In this document: piece after piece, positions 57,001 through 64,000 of the stretch
Position numbering within the stretch: the stretch's first letter is position 1
Layout of the letters: the number at the start of each line of letters is the position of its first letter
Assembly (NCBI GenBank): GCA_030144725.1
Contig: JASKMD010000029.1
Location: 11,948,733 to 12,012,732 of the forward strand
Origin: Haematococcus lacustris
Lineage: Eukaryota; Chlorophyta; Chlorophyceae; Chlamydomonadales; Haematococcaceae
Direction of reading: 5' to 3'
Length of the DNA stretch: 64,000 bases
Notes under the pieces: generated by a model
The model's input: only the letters and a program-made list of their open reading frames with translations
What the model was told of the DNA's origin: nothing
Database searches by the model: none
Position numbers and translations under genes: made by a program

Positions 57001-58475
57001 GGGCACCCACATCCACTGACATGTTGCTGCAGGGTGGCACCTGCAGTGTGCTGATGTGGAAATGATTACACTTACCGGCAAAGGCGCGCTCGTGCTTCTT
57101 CATGAGCTCGTTGATGTGGCTGTTCTTTCGCTCCTCAATCTCGTGGATCTCCTGCTTGCGCCGCAGCTCCAAGTCGTCCCGCAGCATCTTCATCTTCTTC
57201 TCATACTTCTGCTGCAGCTCCCTGGCCTGAGCACAGCGCAATACATCGAAGGCTGACAACACGAATTGCCAGAAACAAGCTGATGGCGTCAATAGGCAGA
57301 AGCAGGCTAGTAGCATGAAAGTGACAGAAGCAGGCTGCCAAGAGTGGCCGGGAGGCAGACTGTTTCACCCAAGCCATAGGATTGCTGCGCTGGGCTACAG
57401 CTGGTGGCTGGCTGCTAGGACTGCTAGGGTGTACCTTGGTGACTGTCTAACCACAATGAGCCCACATTGAGCCCAATTGCTGGTGGCTGAGTCACCATAA
57501 AGGTGTGTCGCAGTACCATCATTTGTACCGACACCATGTGCATGAATGGGTATGTAGACCTGGATTGTTCTTATATGTTGTTCTAGGCTGCCTGCTCTGG
57601 CCTATCTGCCCAAGCATGCACCTGCAGCTCAAACTCTTGCCGCAGCTTTGTGATCTCCTTGGCATGCTCCAGCTTTAGCTGCCGGATGATGTCTTGGTTA
57701 GCCAGCTCCTGCATAACAAGGGTTGACACAGGCCCTACGTGGCTGACTGCCAGTGCAATCTTCGGTGTGAACTCACCACAGCAAGGAGCTCTGCAGCAAC
57801 TCACCTGCTCTTTGAGTACCAGCTTGAGGTTGCGCTTGTCCTTGCCAAGCTCTCCTTCCCGCTTTCTGAACTCATCCTGCTGCAGCTTCAGGGCCAGCTC
57901 GCCATCTGCCTTGAGGGTGGTGATGTTATTCTGATGCTCAAAGAGCAAGTGCTTGACTTTCTGCTTGTAGACCTTGATCTCGACCTGGTGTCGCTCCTCT
58001 GTCTCCTCCATCTCCCTGTCTTTGTTGCGTAGTTCAGCACGCTTGTCCTCAATGTCTTTCTTGGTGATCTCCCAGAAGGCATTGATTTTGTCCTGTGGCC
58101 AACATCGCCCTCGGCCGCATCAGTGCTGCTTAGACACCTAAAGCCTGACTGTCACCAATCTGTGTCTGCATGGCTAGGGCCATGTCTCTCTCGCTGCAAG
58201 CTGCTCCTCAAGAACTCATCCCTCACCCTCTCAAGCTGCATGTAGTTCCTGTATTCTTCCTCCTTGTTTTTTTCCTTCTCCAACGTCGTGATTTTCTGGT
58301 TGAGCTCCTCAATGGAAGCCCCCTCGACATCTCCAACGGGTGCATCCTTCTTCTTCTCCTGAAATGTCGAAGAATGGTTTGTGTCAGTCTTAGTCAGGCG
58401 AACACAGGCGAAGCCTTGCACGAAGGCCTGCATGCCAAGCACCTTCTTCGTTGCCTTCTTTGCCTTGGGAGGCAT
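54018..58475 (-). CDS. DRC4: dynein regulatory complex subunit 4 (DRC4/GAS8, Chlamydomonas PF2)
   Basis: A coiled-coil subunit of the nexin-dynein regulatory complex of motile cilia. Eleven exons join in phase: 58443-58475, 58227-58358, 57805-58092, 57622-57708, 57076-57226, 56524-56621, 56059-56199, 55775-55906, 55145-55279, 54790-54912, 54018-54113, giving 471 residues, the usual length. It starts [20 protein letters not shown]. Diagnostic stretches include [120 protein letters not shown] and the tail [15 protein letters not shown]. No frame break or stop was found, so the gene looks intact. All introns are GT-AG. Confidence 0.97.
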
Positions 58476-58725
58476 TTCCCCGTTGACCGACGCTCGATAA
58501 CTTTGACACTAAGACTACCAGTGGGGTGAAATCCCAAAGCAGTAGACTTGGCGACGCGACAAGTACTGTGATTTCCGATACCAAGCTTAAGCAGCAGGTG
58601 AGCCACCACGACGTGCGGTTCTAGCCCGTTTTAGCCCGAGCAAGACATGCCGGTAAGTGTAGGCAGTTATTCTGGTTAGGTGGTCTGTTATGGTCTGTTA
58701 TGGTCTGTCCCTGCAGGCCCTCTAG
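58476..58725. promoter_or_regulatory. divergent intergenic region, DRC4 / uL15
   Basis: About 250 bases between two head-to-head starts. A small ATG-CCG|GTAAGT donor at 58647-58653 suggests a 5' exon or leader intron for the plus-strand gene. A triplicated TATGGTCTGT lies at 58686-58708. Confidence 0.45.
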
Positions 58726-61679
58726 ATGGCTCTGCTTCGCGGAGTGGCCCAGCTACTGACGTGTCGGTCTGATGGTTTGGTCGCCCAATGCGCTGGGGCA
58801 CTTCGAAGCATGGCTGCGACAAGCCTTTCTAGTAGCTGTCCAGCAGTACAGCTACCGTTGCTTCTTCAACATCGCCAGTCTGGGATGATTAGTTTGCTGG
58901 GGTCATGGCATGGCATGCTCAGCCAGACAGAGAGCAACTGCCTTCTGAACAGGAATCTGACGACCTCAGCGTCTCAGCAGCCTCTACCCACGGTCTACCA
59001 CCTTGGATTGTATAACCTGCGGGACAACCCTGGCGCCCGCAAGCAGGTGTTGTAGCAAAGCTGGGAGGTAAGCTGTGGCATCTTGTAACCTCCTGGTCAG
59101 CCTACTGCTGCAGAGGATACGAGTAGGGCGTGGCGATTCAGCCAGGCGCGGGAACTACTGTGGACGAGGTATCAAGGGCAAGAAAGCCCGAGGTGAGCTG
59201 CGTGTGTGACTTAGAAGCTTTGCATAGTGAGCATGGACTGCTGCTGGCGAGGCTGGAGGTATGTTTGCTGCGATGTTTGGGTCCCTGCTCTTATCATTTC
59301 TAGCCAGCTACTCCCAATCTGACCCAAAGGCAGCAATTGCAAAAGGGAGCTGTATAAGATACAGGGAGAGTGAATCCACAGCAGCAGCATGCTCATCAGC
59401 ATTTCATTGCCAGGAGAAGAGGAGAGCTGTTGGGGCTGGCTAGCCTGCCTGCCTGCCTGTCTGGCACAGGGCACACACCCTCCCCCATCCAAGAGGACAC
59501 TACTATATGAAACCAGGGCATGCACCCAAAACTCATTTCTCAGTGCTCAGCATGTAGTCCACTCAGTCACTTGGGGTCCTGCGTTCCCTGCACACAGGGC
59601 GCGCACACATCTTGTACGATGGAGGCCAGCTGGGGCTCTTGAAGTTCCCCATCTCACGGGAAAGGGCACCGTGAGGACATGCAGCCATGCAGACCCAAGC
59701 ACCCCACCACATGAGCACGCATGCGTGTAACACCATGTGGTATGCATTGCTGCCATTGTGCAATGTTGAGGGGGCCAGGTAGAAGCACACAGCCATGCAA
59801 CGGGCTAGGCCAAGCAGCCATGCAATGCTGCCGGTGATGACGGTATAAAATCATCAACACAATACGCACATGCGCACTAGCCTACTATTCCCACTGCCGA
59901 CCAGCTAGCCTGGTCACGGTCCTTGGCCGAGGTGGCAGGCTGGTTGCTGTTGAGCCCATGGCGGTGGTGGTGATGGTGGGCACAGGTATGAGGCCCTGTA
60001 CAACCAGTTGAGCCTGTACCGCGTCATTGAGTACGTGCAGCTGGGTTTGCTGGACCATAGGCGAGTCATCACCATGAAGGTGCGCCAGCCAGCAGGGGCT
60101 GTCTAGGGCCGCCATTGCACTCACCCACCACCCCACCCACCCCATCAATACTATGACCCCCACCCCTATCAGTACTACGACCCCACGGACCCCATCAGCA
60201 CCGCCATTGCCAGGCCATACACACTCCACCAGGCCAGGCCCTAGCTGCACCCCCAAAAACCCCAAGATATCCATCAGAGCACCCTATGCCACAGACATTG
60301 CACCAGCATGCAGTCTCACGGCCCCCTACACGGGTTCCACAGAGTGGGACCCCCTGTATCATTGGGTGACCCGCTGCACGGCCCCCACCCAGTTTGACAT
60401 GGGCCAACTGTTGAATGGGCCATTGGGTGCATGTGGCTGCCCTTTTCCAAGTGCTCCGATGGAGAGGTTAGGAACGCAGGGGTAGCAGGCTGGGTCGGGA
60501 GGTGCCATGAGGCTGTTGCAGCTGTAGCTGCAGGCCCACAGGAATCACACCTGCCTGAGTGGTTCTTTGACCCTCCCTTGCCTCTGTACACATTAGTTGT
60601 TAACCTAACCAGCAGTGCCGACCATGCATCTCTGACCATGCGCCTAGTAAGGACCTTATAACATGGACCTGCATCTGTGACCCTGTGCCTGATTAGGACC
60701 TCCAAGACACTGGGTGTGTATCAAAAGAGATCAAGTACGGCGTCATGCTGTATGGCTCGGTGCGTGGATTCCGGTCTTGTGATCAAGTTTGTGACTCGAT
60801 GCATGGCATGCTCCATGACAAAGTTAATGCATGGCAAAAAGCGTCATGCAGTAGCAAGCTATGGCTCAGGCCCGGCACTCGAAGCTACTCCTAGTTAGGC
60901 AGCAAGCCATGGGACGGATACCGCACTGCCTCTGGCCCTTGCTGCCGCACCCCTGCTGCGGTGTCCCTGTAGGAGCTCAGGTGCACTGTCCTGGGCAGGG
61001 CAGTGCCACGTGTATGCATATCTGTTGCTTGCGGTGGCTGCAGGCCAAGGGGCAGCTGGCTGTACCTCTGCACCTCCAGGCAAGCGTGTGGGTCGTGACA
61101 CTAGCAGTGTCAGTGGACATGGTAGCGCTAGTCAGTGTGTCGCTTGACTAGATTGGCACCATTGGCCGAAGCATGAGGTTGTGTGCTGGCTTGGTGCCAG
61201 CTCCCCCATACAGCACATTAGATTATCATGGGGTGTCTGGTGTGCATGTATAGCACTGTGCATGTGCCACAGGACACTGCCATAGAGGGGCAATGGAAGG
61301 GGCGCTTGTTTTTGCAGGTAACGGCTTGCACACCAGATGCACGCTCGACTGTGCAAGCTGCGGGGGGGAGCGTGACGCGAGTGTACTACGAAGAACAGGG
61401 GCTGAAGGGACTGCTGCATGTGAGTAATGCATGCGGGGCCATGTTTCATGCGAACACTCATGGCCAGGGGTCAGCGCCACTTATAACGTACCAGCCATGT
61501 ATATGTTTTCGCCAGTGGTCACTGGCCGCCATTGCTTTCTTTGCCTGCAGCCTGAGCTGTACACGGCCAAGCGCCTGCCTCTCCCATTGCCAGCCCATTC
61601 TTGGCATCCTCGGCACCAGGGCAAGTTTGATGCCATTGGCCAAATCGATCCTGCCAAGATTGTAGCCAACAAAGCATGA
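58726..61679 (+). CDS. MRPL15: mitochondrial-type large-subunit ribosomal protein uL15
   Basis: Part of the organellar large ribosomal subunit. Exons 58726-59046, 59114-59192, 59598-59670, 59986-60079, 60697-60759, 61044-61079, 61318-61419 and 61551-61679 join in phase to 298 residues. The first exon begins MALLRGVAQLLTCRSDGLVA, an amphipathic, Arg-containing leader that fits mitochondrial import. The uL15 core is clear: LYNLRDNPGARKQ|RIRVGRG, GRGIKGKKARGRAHILYDGG, QLGLLKFPISRE, LYRVIEYVQLGLLDHRRVIT, IKYGVMLYGS and AAGGSVTRVYYEEQGLKGLL. The intron after LAVPLHLQ uses a GC donor (CAG|GCAAGC). An upstream ATG at 58647 could be joined in frame through a TCTAG acceptor to add two residues; plastid targeting is not excluded. 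Confidence 0.93.
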
Positions 61680-61792
61680 CAAGTATCAGCTGTGACTTGC
61701 TTTAGACAAGCATGACAGCAAGAGCTCCTGCAAGGTCTTCATAGCTGTTGTAGGTGTAGCGGTGGGGGAGTGGGAAAGGTTGTGTAACGGAG

Positions 61793-61797
61793 GATCG
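61793..61797 (+). terminator. TGTAA polyadenylation signal of uL15
   Basis: TGTAA lies about 115 bases after the stop codon at 61679. Confidence 0.55.
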
Positions 61798-62491
61798 TAA
61801 TGTCGTGCTGATGGGCAGAAGCAATCAGCTCCTACCCCATCTCTCTTCCCAGACGCAGGATGCTTGGACAAGTGCAAGATGAGGTATCTTCAAGCCAAAG
61901 TCCAAGTTGCTGCACCCTCAAAAACCTTGATGAAGGGGTTGGTGCAGATCACCACCATGACAAACATATGGAGGTGGCCCGTCACCTAGCAAAACTGCAG
62001 CCACTGGCACGCATGCAAGCCAGAAGGACCGCAACAGAAGCATGCTTGGCCTAGGCCCCAAATGAGTGTGCATTGCTGCACTGGACACGGCTAAAGCTTG
62101 TATAAAGGCTAATGCCAGCCCCCTCATCCCATGCTGACTGTCAAGCACATGCACGCGCCCTGGACACGATGAATCAGGTGGCCTGGATACACCATGTGTG
62201 CTAGCACTCCTGTGGACTCCCATACAGCAGTCATCACAACACACCTGCACCGCCGCCCTGCCATTGTGCAATTCCCATCCCAGCTGCACACCATCTCCAC
62301 CTGTGCTCATCAGCCTGCTATGGCCTCCAACAACTCCGAGCTGGCTGCAAGATGTTGCAGCACCAGCCAGTTGCAGCTACCCCAGCCTCCTATGTAGCTG
62401 GCAGTGCTGCATGCTGGGTTAATGGCCCACCGCACCAGTCAGCGCACTGAACACATCACCCAGGGAACAACTGTGCTGATCATCATGAAGT
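61798..62491. other. intergenic spacer between convergent genes
   Basis: About 700 bases with only short frames on both strands; no repeat or gene recognised. Confidence 0.4.
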
Positions 62492-62496
62492 TTACA
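62492..62496 (-). terminator. TGTAA polyadenylation signal of bS1
   Basis: TTACA on the plus strand, about 50 bases beyond the stop of the minus-strand bS1 gene. Confidence 0.55.
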
Positions 62497-62544
62497 GCTG
62501 ACATAGTGGCTGTGCTGGCCAGGACCCAGCGCAGATGATGCTCC

Positions 62545-64000
62545 TCAGTAGACATATGTCTCAGCTGCCATCTGGTCCCCAGTGGAGTCGTCAGTGCGTG
62601 ACTGCGTCTCAGCTGCTGAGACTCGGGCTTTGAACAACTCTGCCATTTCTTCTGCCTTCTCATACACAAGCTGGGGGTTTGTGAGCATGTCTCCAGGGTT
62701 AGGCTCCAGCTTCTTTGTGGACAGTGTGACACGGCCACGGTCACGATCGTGACTGAGGATCATGACCTGCAGTTGCACAGGTGAAAGCGGAGCCACCTGT
62801 TCTGCCACTTGCACCCACCTCCTGCAGCGGCTGTGAACACAGACGAACAACTAACACTGACCCAGCGACTCAATTACTTGAACTGACCTTGAGTTTGTCG
62901 CCCTCTTTCAAGATCTTGTCCACGCTCATGATGCGTTGATGGCTGATTTGAGTTAGGTGCAGCAGGCCAGTGATGCCACCAAGGTCAACAAAGGCACCGT
63001 ATGGCTTGATGGACTGAACAACTCCTTCAACCACATCACCAATCTGCAGCAGCATGGAACACCACAAGCATGACCACAATGGCTAACCTTTGCTGCTCAG
63101 CGTAAGCATGGAGCAGACTGTGTCCTGCTTGGAGTGTGTATGGTGTATATGTGAGTTATGCTCCCACACCTTGTAACCCTGCATGCCGGCGGCACTCATA
63201 GAGCTGGCCCTCTTGTTGCTGAAGACGAGACGGTCTGTGTCCTGCGTGCACAGACGCAAGTGGCAGCGTTGCCGGTGCTACTCCGACAGCTCAACCAACA
63301 GAACCTCATCTGGTCAGCCGCGATGCAGCACACCTCGTTTATCTCCAAGAACTTCACTGGCAAGTCGTAGCCCACAAGTGACTCCATGCTCTCTGGTGTG
63401 ACTTGCTGCATGCATAGCATGACACAAGGCTCAGGCTCGCCTACTGTTGCTGGGCGCTTGCGAGCTGTGCGTAGGCTGCTCAGCAATGTCTCATAGTTGG
63501 TCCCCCAAGCATACTCACAGATCCAAACTGGCTAACAGGGATGAAACCGTCGTAGGGTCCATACTTCACAAGCAGGCCGCCCTTGTTCGCGCTCTCAACC
63601 TTCACGTACACCGTGACGTCCTCCTCCGACAATTGGCGCATCCGGTGCCAAAACATCGTAACCTGCTAGTAGATGCCACCACTGATGAAAGTACTGTGTG
63701 CTGACGTGTGCTGTGCTGCATCTGCCGCAATGGCTTACCTCCTCCGTGGCCAGGCTAAGCACCGTCTGGCCAAACTTGTCCTCCCTCTCAATCACCACAA
63801 ACTCCCGCTCCATTCCCACGCGTACCACCTCCAGCGGCTGCATTGGCAGGCACAGCACGCGGTTATGCAAGTGCGGCCGTGCCATGTCAACATCAGGTCG
63901 AGGACGACCTACCGTCTTTAACTTCGCAAAAGAGCACTCCTCCAGCGGCACAAAGCCAGAGGCCTTGTCGCCAATCTCTACGTAAGCACCATCGCCGTCG
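62545..64000 (-). CDS. PRPS1: plastid 30S ribosomal protein S1 (bS1c), 5' end beyond window
   Basis: An RNA-binding protein of the small chloroplast ribosomal subunit with S1 (OB-fold) domains. Exons in view, all phase 0: 63913 to beyond 64000, 63739-63837, 63519-63662, 63334-63405, 63170-63241, 62888-63043, 62545-62766. Coding order shows three S1 domains: [20 protein letters not shown] and [40 protein letters not shown] and [10 protein letters not shown]; and [20 protein letters not shown] with [19 protein letters not shown]. The last exon gives [40 protein letters not shown] and ends QMAAETYVY. The EPNPGDM..NP.LV.EKAEEMA tail is characteristic of the plastid protein. The transit peptide and start lie outside the window. 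Confidence 0.95.

Overview
The window is nuclear DNA of a green alga. Genes are split into many short exons with GT-AG introns and GC-rich codons. TGTAA polyadenylation signals lie about 50-115 bases after several stops, and two genes belong to the cilium (DRC4 and a CFAP97-type protein). Microsatellites and decayed transposons fill introns and spacers. The style fits a volvocalean chlorophyte such as Haematococcus; that placement is inference and the species cannot be proven from this window.

Layout. 332-5756 (-): CLC-type chloride channel/exchanger, cut by the window edge at its 3' end, with CAGG, GGGGT, CCCCTC and CTG arrays in its introns. 5.9-10.3 kb: a partial copy of the 3' end of the neighbouring ciliary gene, including four extra copies of its 117-base CFAP97-type exon. 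10.8-15.1 kb: two decayed elements resembling eukaryotic TnpB homologues (Fanzor-like), one split by a 730-base CAGGT array. 15883-20821 (-): CFAP97-like protein with a very long Glu/Ala/Pro repeat. 21090-30978 (+): long coiled-coil protein of about 19 exons. 32656-39560 (-): plastid-lipase (PLIP) type class 3 lipase, 1226 residues as modelled, with a pure (CAG)115 array in one intron. 40.0-46.2 kb: Fanzor-like fragments, a hypothetical gene on the minus strand (41636-43880), shared repeats and a 345-bp hairpin MITE. 46746-47872 (+): CUE-domain protein. 47.9-54.0 kb: transposon graveyard holding retrotransposon, hAT and Fanzor-like relics, plus a non-autonomous hAT element with an intact 8-bp target duplication. 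54018-58475 (-): DRC4/GAS8, complete in 11 exons. 58726-61679 (+): mitochondrial-type ribosomal protein uL15. 62545 to the right edge (-): plastid ribosomal protein bS1.

The most interesting signal is the Fanzor-like family. At least six degenerate copies share RuvC-like motifs (G-V/I-DPG near the middle, DRDxN near the C terminus). Several share a 5' end motif, and two carry a conserved non-coding block after the coding end, where the guide RNA of this nuclease class is normally encoded. Gene models were built by joining frames at visible splice sites. For DRC4, uL15, the CUE gene, the lipase and bS1 every joint keeps phase; where a joint could not be resolved the entry says so.
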